From the NCBI GenBank assembly GCA_964543195.1, contig CAZIXF010000004.1, forward strand, positions 1-64,000: a DNA stretch of 64,000 nucleotides. The letters run 5' to 3'. The translations under genes and the position numbers were made by a program. Positions within the stretch are counted from its first letter, which is position 1; each line of letters starts with the position of its first letter. A model generated the notes under the pieces. That model searched no databases, had not been told where the DNA came from, and saw only the letters and a list, made by a program, of their open reading frames with translations. Shown piece by piece: positions 54,241 to 63,412 of the stretch. The DNA is from JAGTVG01 sp964543195. Its GTDB lineage: Bacteria; Bacteroidota; Bacteroidia; Cytophagales; Cyclobacteriaceae.

Positions 54241-55167
54241 CTAATATAATATTTCCTCGGCACGGGCCTTATCCTTATCTAACTGCCTGCTAAGCGCTTC
54301 CACACTTTCAAAGGTAATTTCATCCCTTATCCTCTCTATAAAATGAATGGTAATTTTCTCATCATATATTTCAGAGTCGAAATCAAAAATATTTACTTCG
54401 ATCCGTTTGTTTTTACCGTCTACCGTCGGACGATACCCTATATTCAGCATTCCTTTCCAGGTTTTATCCATGACCATTATATTTACTGCATATACTCCGT
54501 CGGCCGGAATAATTTTATGAATTTCCTCAATATGTATATTAGCTGTTGGATAACCAATTTTCCTGCCAAGTTTATCTCCTGGAACCACTATCCCGGTGAT
54601 AGAAAAGGGACGTCCCAGGTATTTATTAGCTGTCCGGATATCTCCCTCTTCGAGAGCGTGCCTTATTTTGGTGGAACTTATACTCACATGATCAAGTTCA
54701 TGCTTCGGGATCTCTTCCACTTCAAATCCATATTTGTGCGCATTTTTTTGCAGGTTTTCAAAGTTTCCTTCCCGGTTTTTCCCAAAACGATGATTATAGC
54801 CAATTATCAATTTTTTAGTGCCAAGTCCTTTAACCAGGATCTGCTGGATGAATTCTTCAGAGGTGGTTTTCGCAAATTCCCTGGTAAAAGGGATTACTAC
54901 CAGATGATCGAGACCAATAAAGCGCAAAATTTCCTGTTTTTCGGCCATGGTGTTGATCAGTTTAGGCACGTTGGGATCACGGTTTAATACCATCCTGGGA
55001 TGTGGCCAGAAAGTGATTAATACACTTTCTCTTCCTTTTTCCCGGGCCGCTTCGATCAGTCGATTGAGAATTTTTTGATGTCCCTTATGTACACCGTCAA
55101 AAGTCCCGCTCGTCACCACCGCATAATCCAGAGGTCTGAAATTATTTATTCCGTGATATATCTTCAT
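54241..55167 (-). CDS. ribF: bifunctional riboflavin kinase/FAD synthetase
   Basis: Converts riboflavin to FMN and then FAD. Residues ~1-180 form the FAD synthetase half with SGTFDGVHKGHQKIL and LIIGYNHRFGKNREG. Residues ~185-308 form the riboflavin kinase domain with GRPFSITGIVVPGDKLGRKI, GYPTANI and GVYAVNIMV. The 308-residue length is normal. It overlaps truB by 26 bases, in the usual truB-ribF arrangement. Confidence 0.96.
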   Translation of the reverse strand: MKIYHGINNFRPLDYAVVTSGTFDGVHKGHQKILNRLIEAAREKGRESVLITFWPHPRMVLNRDPNVPKLINTMAEKQEILRFIGLDHLVVIPFTREFAKTTSEEFIQQILVKGLGTKKLIIGYNHRFGKNREGNFENLQKNAHKYGFEVEEIPKHELDHVSISSTKIRHALEEGDIRTANKYLGRPFSITGIVVPGDKLGRKIGYPTANIHIEEIHKIIPADGVYAVNIMVMDKTWKGMLNIGYRPTVDGKNKRIEVNIFDFDSEIYDEKITIHFIERIRDEITFESVEALSRQLDKDKARAEEILY

Positions 55168-55840
55168 TTCTGATTTTGCTCACAAACTCCTTTACCGTTA
55201 TCGCATCTTCCACTTTGAAATCACCTATTGCAGTCCGTCTTAAAGTTTCAAGGTAAGAGCCAACCCCCAGTTTTTCACCAATATCCCTTACCAGGCTTCG
55301 CACATAAAAACCTTTTGAACATCTGAGCCTGAAACCTACCCGGGGAAGATCAGTATGTGTGATTTCAAAATCATAAATATAAACCTTCCTGGGATTTAAT
55401 TTAACTTCCTTGCCTTCCCGCGCCAGTTTGTATACTCGTTTCCCTTTTTGTTTTATGGCTGAATGGGCCGGAGGGATCTGTTCGATCTCTCCCTTGAACG
55501 TGGCAGCCGCATCGAGAATATCTTCCCGGATTATTCTTTCTATACTTCTCCTCTTGATAATCTCAGTCTCCCGGTCATGCGAAGGACGTTCCGCACCCAG
55601 GAATAATTCCCCGGTATATTCTTTTGGCAGTTCCTGAAAATCCTGCAATTTTTTGGTCATTTTACCGGTACAAACGATCAGTAACCCCGTTGCCAGCGGA
55701 TCAAGTGTGCCTGCATGTCCTACTTTCTTAATACGGAGCGTACGCCGTATCTTGTTAACCACATCAAAAGATGTCCACTGGTATTCCTTATCGATCAGCA
55801 GGGTCCTGCCTTCCAGATATGGGTTTTGATCAGCTTCCAT
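55142..55840 (-). CDS. truB: tRNA pseudouridine(55) synthase
   Basis: Converts U55 in the T loop of tRNAs to pseudouridine. Start ATG 55840 (MEADQNPYLEGRTLLIDKE), giving 232 residues; it shares a base with the uppP stop (TAATG), so the two are translationally coupled. A longer frame opens at 55885. The catalytic motif GHAGTLDPLATGLLIV contains the nucleophilic Asp. IPPAHSAIKQKGKRVYKLAR and CSKGFYVRSL are also diagnostic. It is part of the ftsX-DUF3098-uppP-truB-ribF operon. Confidence 0.96.
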   Translation of the reverse strand: MEADQNPYLEGRTLLIDKEYQWTSFDVVNKIRRTLRIKKVGHAGTLDPLATGLLIVCTGKMTKKLQDFQELPKEYTGELFLGAERPSHDRETEIIKRRSIERIIREDILDAAATFKGEIEQIPPAHSAIKQKGKRVYKLAREGKEVKLNPRKVYIYDFEITHTDLPRVGFRLRCSKGFYVRSLVRDIGEKLGVGSYLETLRRTAIGDFKVEDAITVKEFVSKIRNEDISRNK

Positions 55841-56634
55841 TACCAAAAAGATAATATAATGGCCACAACACCTATAACCAGGCAATAAACCGCAAAATAG
55901 ATCAATTTTCCGCTTCTTACCACAGCGATCATCCAGCGGCAGGCTATCACGCCTGTTATAAATGCTGCAATGGTTCCTGCAAACAGGGCCGTAACGGAAA
56001 TTCCACCTCCAAGACGGGGTTCCTGGATGAGTTTGATCGTATCGAGGATCATAGCTCCGATTATGGGTACCAGTACCATCAGGAATGAAAATCGCGTGGC
56101 TTTGTCTTTGTCTACATTCAATAACAAAGAAGTTGAAATGGTGGCACCAGAACGGGATATACCGGGGATCACGGCAATGGCTTGTGCGATACCAATAATA
56201 AAGGATTTAGGATAAGATACTTTTTTATGCGTATTTTTCTTGAAATGAGCGAGAGTCAATAGCAGACTGGTCACGATCAGCATACTCCCCACAAGTCCGA
56301 TTTTCCCTCCAAAAAAATATTCCACTTCACTTCGGAAAAACATACCAAGAATAAATACGGGAACCGCTGATAACAGTATCTTCAGTGTGAACTGGACCGA
56401 CTCGTTGTTTTCAAATTTTAAAAGATCCCTGATTATCTCAGCAATAGACTTATGGTATACGATGATCGTACTTAAAGAGGTGGCTCCATGAATGAATATC
56501 AGAAACAGGAGGTTTTCTCCCGACCGGATCCCGAACAACGCTGAACCAATTTCCACATGTCCACTACTGCTAACAGGTAAAAACTCGGTTAATCCCTGGA
56601 TGATACCGAGTATAATTGCCTGAATTATATTCAT
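55840..56634 (-). CDS. uppP: undecaprenyl-diphosphate phosphatase
   Basis: An inner-membrane enzyme that recycles the lipid carrier for peptidoglycan and surface glycans. About eight spans in 264 residues. Both conserved motifs are present: GLTEFLPVSSSGHVEIG near residues 15-31 and PGISRSGATISTSLLL in the second half. It is immediately downstream of the DUF3098 gene (no gap). Confidence 0.96.
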   Translation of the reverse strand: MNIIQAIILGIIQGLTEFLPVSSSGHVEIGSALFGIRSGENLLFLIFIHGATSLSTIIVYHKSIAEIIRDLLKFENNESVQFTLKILLSAVPVFILGMFFRSEVEYFFGGKIGLVGSMLIVTSLLLTLAHFKKNTHKKVSYPKSFIIGIAQAIAVIPGISRSGATISTSLLLNVDKDKATRFSFLMVLVPIIGAMILDTIKLIQEPRLGGGISVTALFAGTIAAFITGVIACRWMIAVVRSGKLIYFAVYCLVIGVVAIILSFW

Positions 56635-56874
56635 CTACTCCTTTTTCTTATCTTTTTTGGAAGGCTCAGGGTCTTTTTTCGCGAGGATCGCAAAAAACTC
56701 AATGATAAAGCCAGCCATTACAATGATCGGCCCGAGGGTAATGCCCAGGAATCCGAAACCGTAAGGCTCCTGATCGAGGGTCATGATAAAAAAACCAATG
56801 GCCAGGACCAGTATTCCGGTTATCATCAATACATAATTTTTTTTGCCGAATGCGAGGTTTGATTTATTTGCCAT
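56635..56874 (-). CDS. DUF3098-family small membrane protein
   Basis: A 79-residue protein with two membrane spans (about 13-31 and 44-64). It carries the DUF3098 motif FGKKNYVLMITGILVLAIGF and a lysine-rich cytosolic tail. It is conserved between ftsX and uppP in Bacteroidota, suggesting a division or envelope role; the biochemical function is unknown. Confidence 0.92.
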   Translation of the reverse strand: MANKSNLAFGKKNYVLMITGILVLAIGFFIMTLDQEPYGFGFLGITLGPIIVMAGFIIEFFAILAKKDPEPSKKDKKKE

Positions 56875-56880
56875 AATTTT

Positions 56881-57783
56881 TTAATATAATTCGTCCAGTG
56901 ATAGTTTAAGATATTTTTTAACAGACCGGTACGTACTGATAAAACCGATCAAAGCACCAATAAATACGATTATTACAAATAAACTGAATATTTCGATATT
57001 ATCCTGAAGTTCGGCCAATCCTTCGATTTTTCGGTTGGCATAATTAAGAATCGAAAAAAGCAGTGCAGAAGCCAGAATGCCGCTTAGTATGCCATGCCAT
57101 ATAGAACGACGGAGGAAAGGCCACTGGATAAATGAGGACTTTGCTCCGATCAGTTGCATACTTCTAATCAGGAACCGCTGAGAAAAAAGTGCCAGCTTAA
57201 TGGTGTTATTGATCAGTACGACTATGACCACCAGCATCAGCATGGCAAAACCTATCAGTACAAGGCCTATTTTTGTCGCATTTTCATTGATCGAACTGAC
57301 CAGTGATTCAAGATAGGTAACCTCGTATACTCCCTGCAATTTTTCGATGCTGGCCTGGATCTGACCGAGTGATTTATTTGACTGGAATTCGGGTTTAATT
57401 CTAATGACAAACGCATCCCGTAATGGATTATCACCCAGAAAATCATTGAAATCTTCCCCTGTTTCGGATATGAATTGCTCTGCTGCTTCTTCTTTGGAGA
57501 TGAATCGAATCTGAGGATCATCCTCGTTTTTGGCTATATAATCGCTGTTGATGAGGATATTCCTCAGCCGCATGATATTGTTTTCGGAGATGTATTTATC
57601 GAGATAGATCTGAACTTCTATATTGTTCCTGATCATTGAGGTGAGTTTCTGGCTGTGAAGAAGCAGTAATCCGAATAACCCGATCACAAATAATGCCAGG
57701 GTTATCGAAAACACTACACTGAGGTAGGGATAACTACCCAGTTTTTTCTTTTTCTTATATTTTACCGCTTCCGTCGATGACAT
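56881..57783 (-). CDS. ftsX: FtsX-like cell division permease
   Basis: A 300-residue membrane protein with four spans and a periplasmic loop after the first. The N terminus has a basic cluster (KYKKKKKLGSYPY), and the extracellular domain includes IEVQIYLDKYISENNI. The C-terminal permease segment contains RFLIRSMQLIGAKSSFIQWPF. With FtsE it would transmit ATP hydrolysis to cell-wall hydrolases. No ftsE is adjacent. It is the first gene of the uppP/truB/ribF operon. Confidence 0.93.
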   Translation of the reverse strand: MSSTEAVKYKKKKKLGSYPYLSVVFSITLALFVIGLFGLLLLHSQKLTSMIRNNIEVQIYLDKYISENNIMRLRNILINSDYIAKNEDDPQIRFISKEEAAEQFISETGEDFNDFLGDNPLRDAFVIRIKPEFQSNKSLGQIQASIEKLQGVYEVTYLESLVSSINENATKIGLVLIGFAMLMLVVIVVLINNTIKLALFSQRFLIRSMQLIGAKSSFIQWPFLRRSIWHGILSGILASALLFSILNYANRKIEGLAELQDNIEIFSLFVIIVFIGALIGFISTYRSVKKYLKLSLDELY

Positions 57784-57886
57784 GCCATGTCAAAATTAAT
57801 AATTTTTTACATGTCATATCCTAAATAAAATAAAAAGTCCGCACAACAAATGTTATACGGACTCTATTTCGGTTGCTATTTATCAA

Positions 57887-58834
57887 CTATTTGTTTTCGT
57901 TCACGATTTTCAATTCATTGATCAGCGTTTCATCGGTTACGGGTTTAAGTTCAGTAATTGAACTGGTACTGCTTAGGCGATAAAAATTACTTTTATAATT
58001 CAGGTAAACCCGTTTGCCTTCTGACGAATTGATTTCAAGAATTTCATAAGGAATATCTTCAAAATTACCATAGAGAGTCAGAATTCCTTCGCTTAATGCA
58101 TAATGGAAGTTATATTTTTTATGCTGCAGGGTCTTGACCTCTAATTTGCTTGACATATCCTCACTGACTCCGCTGATATTATTCAAATTGTCATTTGTGG
58201 CTTCATCCATATCCACATCATCTATTCCTTCGAATTCTTCCATATCTTCCGGCACATATACGTCGATATCCATCGCTTCGGTTAACGATTGGGATTCTGC
58301 CTGATCTTTACCGTAAGCTGTTTCTTCAGTTTCTGTTTCCGGTGTGTCAGAAGTGGAAGCCCTGTCATCCGCAATAGTTTTCTTTTCTTCTCCAAGGCTG
58401 ATATCTTCCTGTTGTGATGGTTTTTCTTCTGCTTCCCCACCCGTGGGTTTTTCGGGGATCATTTCTTCTTCGGCGATATTCCATTCTACATTGCCTTGTT
58501 CGGAGAGGTCGATCCTGTCTGGAGTTTCATTTCGGCTGTCAATATAAAAATAGGCACTCAATGAAGTGACAGCAATGAGTGAAACGGCTGCTGCGATCTT
58601 AAGTGCTGAGGGTATGGAGTGGTACCAGTGCACATTGATATGATCGAGGCGCTGTTTCAGTTCCATCTTTCTTGAGTCTCTGATTGAGTTAATGATTCCT
58701 TTCTGCAATTCAAACTCATTTTTCAGTCCGGGATCTTTATTAAGTCTTTCTTCAAGACTTGCTTTATCCCTTTCTGAAATTCTTCCTGACAGAAAGTCAT
58801 CGATCAACTGCCGGTAGTTTGTGTTTTCAGTCAT
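57887..58834 (-). CDS. membrane protein, probable anti-sigma-like partner of the ECF sigma factor
   Basis: A 315-residue protein. The N-terminal ~70 residues form a helical, zinc-free anti-sigma-like domain (IDDFLSGRISERDKASLEERL). One membrane span follows at 77-98, then an acidic, low-complexity region (~105-215) and a C-terminal globular domain with KTLQHKKYNFHYALSEGIL and YLNYKSNFYRLSS. It is separated from the sigma gene by 3 bases, so co-expression is certain in practice. The anti-sigma role is inferred from position and topology. Confidence 0.75.
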   Translation of the reverse strand: MTENTNYRQLIDDFLSGRISERDKASLEERLNKDPGLKNEFELQKGIINSIRDSRKMELKQRLDHINVHWYHSIPSALKIAAAVSLIAVTSLSAYFYIDSRNETPDRIDLSEQGNVEWNIAEEEMIPEKPTGGEAEEKPSQQEDISLGEEKKTIADDRASTSDTPETETEETAYGKDQAESQSLTEAMDIDVYVPEDMEEFEGIDDVDMDEATNDNLNNISGVSEDMSSKLEVKTLQHKKYNFHYALSEGILTLYGNFEDIPYEILEINSSEGKRVYLNYKSNFYRLSSTSSITELKPVTDETLINELKIVNENK

Positions 58835-58837
58835 AGG

Positions 58838-59377
58838 TTAATCCATAAAATCACTTGCGGTATATTTCGACTTAACAAGCTCATCCAACCTTTTTTTACA
58901 TTTATATTTTTTTGTTTTGGCTGTATCCGTATTGGCATATCCAAGCTTTTCAGCAATATCGCTCATCGACATCCCATCGAAGTAATAGTACATGAGTATA
59001 CGGCGACAGGTGTCTCCAAGTTCGTTGATACATTCTCTGATTATGCGGTTTCTTTCTACCTGATCGGTATTCTGATATTCAACATCATCTTTTTTTTCAT
59101 TCGAAAGCCTGCTCTTCCGTTCAAGCTCTTTACGCCAGAGATTCAAACAAATACTGTAAATGAACGTGCTTATTTTCGAAGTCATTACCAGTTTACCCGT
59201 ACGTGCTTTTTCCCAAAACACTATCAGCGCATCCTGATAAATATCCCTCGCTTCTTCCTCAGTCCCGCTATTGGTAATTACCAGCTTGGCCATCATCCTG
59301 TAGTATTTCTTATACAGGTAATCCAGGGCTGATTCATCACCCTTTTCTATTTTAGCGAGTACCTCACTGTCTTTCAT
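58838..59377 (-). CDS. ECF-type RNA polymerase sigma factor
   Basis: A 179-residue sigma-70 family factor with region 2 (DYLYKKYYRMMAKLV, YQDALIVFWEKARTG, ISTFIYSICLNLWRKELERK) and region 4 (RRILMYYYFDGMSMSDIAEKLGY). The lack of region 3 fits the ECF class. Its likely regulator is the downstream membrane protein. The regulon is unknown; no matching promoter motif was identified upstream. Confidence 0.92.
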   Translation of the reverse strand: MKDSEVLAKIEKGDESALDYLYKKYYRMMAKLVITNSGTEEEARDIYQDALIVFWEKARTGKLVMTSKISTFIYSICLNLWRKELERKSRLSNEKKDDVEYQNTDQVERNRIIRECINELGDTCRRILMYYYFDGMSMSDIAEKLGYANTDTAKTKKYKCKKRLDELVKSKYTASDFMD

Positions 59378-59711
59378 TAATCTACATTTTTATATACTGC
59401 GGATATTGAATAAGTAACCGGCAATCTGGATAATTAATTTTAATTTAATAACGAACTTTTAAACTTGGTAAGTTTTGTCCGGGAAATCACATTTTTTTAT
59501 TGAATTTCACAAAAATATATAAATAAGAGGATTTTATATGCGTCTTACCCCGGCATCGTTGACCTTTATCTTTTAACCGGTGGGGGATAGGGTATCTGTG
59601 TTAAGTTAAAGTGATTTTCGGATCAGAAAAAAATATACAAAATTTTTTTTGATTAGATGGGGTCAACTTTCTTAAATTGGAAGATCGATAAATATAACCT
59701 ATGAAATTTTA
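59378..59711. other. divergent promoter region without gene
   Basis: About 330 A/T-rich bases between the sigma factor and the DUF2147 gene. It presumably holds promoters for both, but I see no clean TTTG/TAnnTTTG pair and no hairpin. Confidence 0.4.
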
Positions 59712-60173
59712 ATGAACATGAATAAAAAACAGATTGTCCTGAATTTTGTGTTCTGTACAGTATTTTGTTCGATATTTTTAATATCGTATTCTACCGATAC
59801 AGGCGCAGACCAGATTCTTGGTACCTGGTGGAACCATGAAAAAGATGCCCATATTGAAATCTATAAATGCGATGAAAAATATTGTGGCAAAATTATATGG
59901 TTGAAGAATCCAACCGAGGATGGCGCTCCCAAAAAGGATAAGCATAATCCGGACGAATCGTTGCGAAGCCATCCATTAAAAGGCCTGGATATTCTTTCGG
60001 GATTTGAATATTCGGGCGATGATAAATGGGAAGAAGGAGAAATATATAATCCAAGGGATGGGAAAACCTACTCTTGTTACCTGGATCTTCTGGAAGAAAA
60101 CAGGTTGAAAGTAAGAGGATTTATCGGTTTTTCTCTGATTGGCAAAACCCAGTACTGGGAAAGGGTAAAATGA
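59712..60173 (+). CDS. DUF2147-family secreted protein
   Basis: A 153-residue protein with a signal peptide. The DUF2147 beta-barrel shows ILGTWWNHEKDAHIEIYKC, YCGKIIWLKNP, YNPRDGKTYSCYLDLLEENR and LKVRGFIGFSLIGKTQYWER. The family is periplasmic or outer-membrane associated with no proven function. A start at the second ATG (59718) is possible. It lies upstream of thyA by 52 bases, but thyA has its own promoter box. Confidence 0.92.
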   Translation: MNMNKKQIVLNFVFCTVFCSIFLISYSTDTGADQILGTWWNHEKDAHIEIYKCDEKYCGKIIWLKNPTEDGAPKKDKHNPDESLRSHPLKGLDILSGFEYSGDDKWEEGEIYNPRDGKTYSCYLDLLEENRLKVRGFIGFSLIGKTQYWERVK

Positions 60174-60175
60174 TT

Positions 60176-60183
60176 TATATTTG
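60176..60183 (+). promoter_or_regulatory. TAnnTTTG box of thyA
   Basis: TATATTTG lies 42 bases before the thyA ATG, immediately after the DUF2147 stop. It matches the -7 consensus; the -33 element is weak. Confidence 0.55.
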
Positions 60184-60225
60184 CAATCACCGGGGGTTTA
60201 AACTCAATGAAAAAAGTAATGGCTT

Positions 60226-61020
60226 ATGAAGCAATATCATGATCTGATGACCCATATTCTGGAGAAAGGTGTTAAAAAGGATGACAGGACAGGTACCGGG
60301 ACGTTATCAGTTTTTGGATACCAGATGAGGTTTGATCTTTCAGATGGGTTTCCGGTGATCACTACAAAAAAATTGCATTTACGGTCTATCATACATGAAT
60401 TATTATGGTTTTTGAAAGGAGACACCAATATAAAGTATCTCAAGGAACATGGTGTATCGATCTGGGATGAGTGGGCTGATGAAGACGGGGACCTTGGTCC
60501 GGTTTACGGATATCAATGGCGAAGCTGGCCTGCGCCCGATGGCAGACATATCGATCAGATCAGCAATGCGATTGATACCATCCGGGATAACCCGGATAGC
60601 CGGAGGATAATAGTCAGTGCATGGAATGTAGGGGAGATCAATAAAATGGCCTTGCCACCCTGCCATGCGTTTTTCCAGTTTTATGTGGCGGAGGGAAGGC
60701 TTTCCTGCCAGCTTTATCAGCGAAGCGCTGATGTTTTCCTGGGTGTACCTTTTAATATTGCCTCATATAGCCTTCTTACCATCATGGTGGCTCAGGTTTG
60801 TGATCTGAAGCCGGGTGATTTCATTCATGCCTTCGGAGATGCACATCTATATTCCAACCATCTGGAACAGGCTAAGTTACAGTTGTCGAGGGACCCCAGA
60901 CCGTTGCCCGTAATGAAGATCAATCCTGAGATTAAAGATCTGTTTGATTTCACATATGAGGATTTCAAACTGGAGAATTATGATCCTCACCCGCATATTA
61001 AAGCCGCGGTTGCGGTATAG
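60226..61020 (+). CDS. thyA: thymidylate synthase
   Basis: Methylates dUMP to dTMP using methylene-tetrahydrofolate. The 264 residues equal the E. coli enzyme in length, with catalytic Cys146 in LPPCHAFFQFYV. Other family stretches are DRTGTGTLSVFG, ELLWFLKGDTN, GPVYGYQWRSWP, and CQLYQRSADVFLGVPFNIASY. Its 3' end overlaps the convergent aminotransferase gene by 23 bases. Confidence 0.98.
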   Translation: MKQYHDLMTHILEKGVKKDDRTGTGTLSVFGYQMRFDLSDGFPVITTKKLHLRSIIHELLWFLKGDTNIKYLKEHGVSIWDEWADEDGDLGPVYGYQWRSWPAPDGRHIDQISNAIDTIRDNPDSRRIIVSAWNVGEINKMALPPCHAFFQFYVAEGRLSCQLYQRSADVFLGVPFNIASYSLLTIMVAQVCDLKPGDFIHAFGDAHLYSNHLEQAKLQLSRDPRPLPVMKINPEIKDLFDFTYEDFKLENYDPHPHIKAAVAV

Positions 61021-61822
61021 GTAAAAGAGTGGATAGCCCGGGATAAATTTCAAAATTCATATCTTCCACAGCGATAACCGGGTACAATCCGGTAACATTA
61101 CAACTGAAAATATGATCTGCGCGGGCGAGTATGGATTTATTCATTTCAACTTCATGAACTTCCAGACCTTTCGATGGGAGCAGATCAATCAGGTATGACC
61201 GCATGATGCCGCGGATACAGCCGGTTTCCAATGATGGAGTATAAAAACGTTTTCCTTTTATCCAGAATATGTTGGACTGTAACATTTCAGATACATTATC
61301 ATTATAGTCGCAAAGTATCAGGTCATTTTTTTCTTTTGATCGTTTTTCGAGTCCGGCCATCACATATTGAAGTGAACTCAGCCGTTTGAAAAAGCTGAAC
61401 GGAGATGGATAATTTTGAACCGATTCACAAAAACCTGTCCTTTCAATGATCTGGTTCTTTTTCGGGTTATAGGATTCTGCAGTCAACAGATAATGAGCCT
61501 TTCCGGACTGCGGTTCATAATATCCTCCCTTTTGACGCCAGACTATTAATTTTCCTCTGGCACTCCGGGAACAATCATTGAATCCTGAAAGTTTATGAAT
61601 CAACTCCTGCAGATAATTTGAAGTGATTCCCCCTTCTATCTCCATATCCAGTACCGTTAAGGCATCGAGGATTCGCTGATAGTGATAATCGAAAAGTGAG
61701 ATGTGTCCGTTTATAACTATCATGGTTTCAAAAAATCCGTCTCCATACTGGAAACCACGATCATCATAAGCGGGTCTGAAATTATCAATATCTATGGTCT
61801 TATGATCATATATCGCTTTCAT
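60998..61822 (-). CDS. aminotransferase class IV (aminodeoxychorismate lyase / branched-chain aminotransferase-like)
   Basis: A 274-residue PLP enzyme from ATG 61822 (MKAIYDHKTIDIDNF). The frame extends to 61903 but that part lies in A/T-rich promoter sequence. The N-terminal DDRGFQYGDGFFETMIVING is typical of the fold, and the PLP Lys is likely the K of GKLIVWRQKGG. The later segment EMLQSNIFWIKGKRFYTPSLETGCIRGIMR is a class IV signature. It may be PabC (folate synthesis), which would suit the neighbouring thyA, but the sequence does not separate PabC from D- or branched-chain aminotransferases. Confidence 0.85.
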   Translation of the reverse strand: MKAIYDHKTIDIDNFRPAYDDRGFQYGDGFFETMIVINGHISLFDYHYQRILDALTVLDMEIEGGITSNYLQELIHKLSGFNDCSRSARGKLIVWRQKGGYYEPQSGKAHYLLTAESYNPKKNQIIERTGFCESVQNYPSPFSFFKRLSSLQYVMAGLEKRSKEKNDLILCDYNDNVSEMLQSNIFWIKGKRFYTPSLETGCIRGIMRSYLIDLLPSKGLEVHEVEMNKSILARADHIFSCNVTGLYPVIAVEDMNFEIYPGLSTLLPIPQPRL

Positions 61823-61880
61823 GTAAGCATTTAACCATTTATAAATTTTTGATATTAAAGCAGCAAAATAATCATTATTC

Positions 61881-61914
61881 TTGCAATTGTCGGCTAGATA
61901 CAATTTATAATTTG
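61881..61914 (+). promoter_or_regulatory. possible promoter of the efflux operon
   Basis: TTG at 61881-61883 and TATAATTTG at 61906-61914 resemble the -33/-7 pair of Bacteroidota promoters, with one extra base in the -7 box. The start codon of the TolC-like gene is at 61922, so the leader would be very short. Confidence 0.4.
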
Positions 61915-61921
61915 TGGATCT

Positions 61922-63412
61922 ATGATTATTACCCTGTATAGAATTCTGACTTTTTCCTTTTTTATTCTGATTTTCAGCTCAGGTTTTTCCTTTGCACAGG
62001 ATGATGAAAATAAAACCTGGACCCTGGAGGAATGCATAAATTATGCATTGAAAAATAATCTGTCGATTCAGCGGGGAGAGCTTGATGTCAGGGATACTGA
62101 AATTCAGTTAACACAATCCAAAGCGGATATATATCCCAATCTGAGTATGGGAGGAGGATATTCAAATCGATGGGGACGTTCGATCGACCCGACCACCAAC
62201 CTTTTTGAAACCCAGCGCATTCAATCTTTGGGAGTACAAGGTAATTCAGGGATTACAGTTTATGGCGGTTTTCAGTTGAGAAACCGGATCAAACAAAACC
62301 GCATCAATATGGAGGTTAGCTCCTACGACCTCGAGTCTGCCGAGAATGATGTGATGTTAAGCGTTACAAATGCTTTCCTGAATGTAATATTGGATTATGA
62401 ATTACTGGATAATGCAGAAATTCAGCTTTCAACCACAAAAGCACAGCTGGAAACAGTGAGGAAGCAGGTGCGGGTAGGAGCCCTTCCTTACAGTAATGAA
62501 CTGGATCTTGTCGCCCAGGTAGAAAGCAATGAAGTCCAGGTGATCAATGCTGAAAACAATTTGAGGATATCCCAACTGCGATTAAAGCAGTTGTTGCTTA
62601 TTCCTGCTTCGGAACCGTTTGAGATCGATATTCCTGAAATTGATGTGGAAAATCTTGCACCGGTATCCGAATCGTCCGATGAAGTATTCTTGGTGGCGGA
62701 AAATATTATGCCCAGCGTAAAAAGTGCCGATCTTTTTGTGGAAAGTACTGAATTAGGAGAAAGAATAGCAAGGGGGGGCATGGAGCCGCGTTTATCGTTA
62801 TCGGCTGATATTTTCACCAATTATTCATCCCTGGCAAACCGGAAAAGATTTGTAGCGGATCCCAATGGAGAGATTCAGGTTGTACCTGTTCAGATAGGAT
62901 ATGTGATCAATCCACTGGATAACACAAGGATCCCCGTATTGAGGGATGAAGAAATACCGGAAGGCGAATTTAAGGACAGCTATCCTATTTCTGCCCAGCT
63001 AGAAGACAACATCAGTTATTCGGTTTCATTAGGCTTGTCCATCCCCATATTTAACGGGTTGAGTTCGAGGGGCAATCACCAGCGGGCAAAGATACAGGCT
63101 GAAAGGGCTGAGATCATTGCAGAAGAAACCCGGCAGAATCTGAGGCAGAATGTAGAGCTTGCATACAGTGACGCCATAGCCGCTTCCAAGACCTATAATG
63201 CTTCAATCAAACAGGTGGCCTCACTGGAAGAGGCTTTCAGGGCGGCACAGAAAAGTTATAACCTCGGTGCGATCAATAATTATGATTATCAGGTAGCCAG
63301 CAATAATCTTTTCAGAGCCAAATCGGACCTCTTGCAGGCAAAATACAATTATATATTCACATTAAAAGTAATAGATTTTTATTTAGGCAAACCTTTATCT
63401 CTTGATTACTGA
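61922..63412 (+). CDS. TolC-family outer-membrane efflux protein
   Basis: A 496-residue outer-membrane channel component with a signal peptide ending GFSFAQ. Two OEP repeats of alternating helices and barrel strands follow: WTLEECINYALKNNLSIQRGE, the long coiled-coil segment, and RQNLRQNVELAYSDAIAASKTY with SLEEAFRAAQKSYNLGAINNY. It pairs with an inner-membrane pump through a membrane fusion protein, encoded directly downstream with overlapping stop and start (TGATG). Confidence 0.93.
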   Translation: MIITLYRILTFSFFILIFSSGFSFAQDDENKTWTLEECINYALKNNLSIQRGELDVRDTEIQLTQSKADIYPNLSMGGGYSNRWGRSIDPTTNLFETQRIQSLGVQGNSGITVYGGFQLRNRIKQNRINMEVSSYDLESAENDVMLSVTNAFLNVILDYELLDNAEIQLSTTKAQLETVRKQVRVGALPYSNELDLVAQVESNEVQVINAENNLRISQLRLKQLLLIPASEPFEIDIPEIDVENLAPVSESSDEVFLVAENIMPSVKSADLFVESTELGERIARGGMEPRLSLSADIFTNYSSLANRKRFVADPNGEIQVVPVQIGYVINPLDNTRIPVLRDEEIPEGEFKDSYPISAQLEDNISYSVSLGLSIPIFNGLSSRGNHQRAKIQAERAEIIAEETRQNLRQNVELAYSDAIAASKTYNASIKQVASLEEAFRAAQKSYNLGAINNYDYQVASNNLFRAKSDLLQAKYNYIFTLKVIDFYLGKPLSLDY

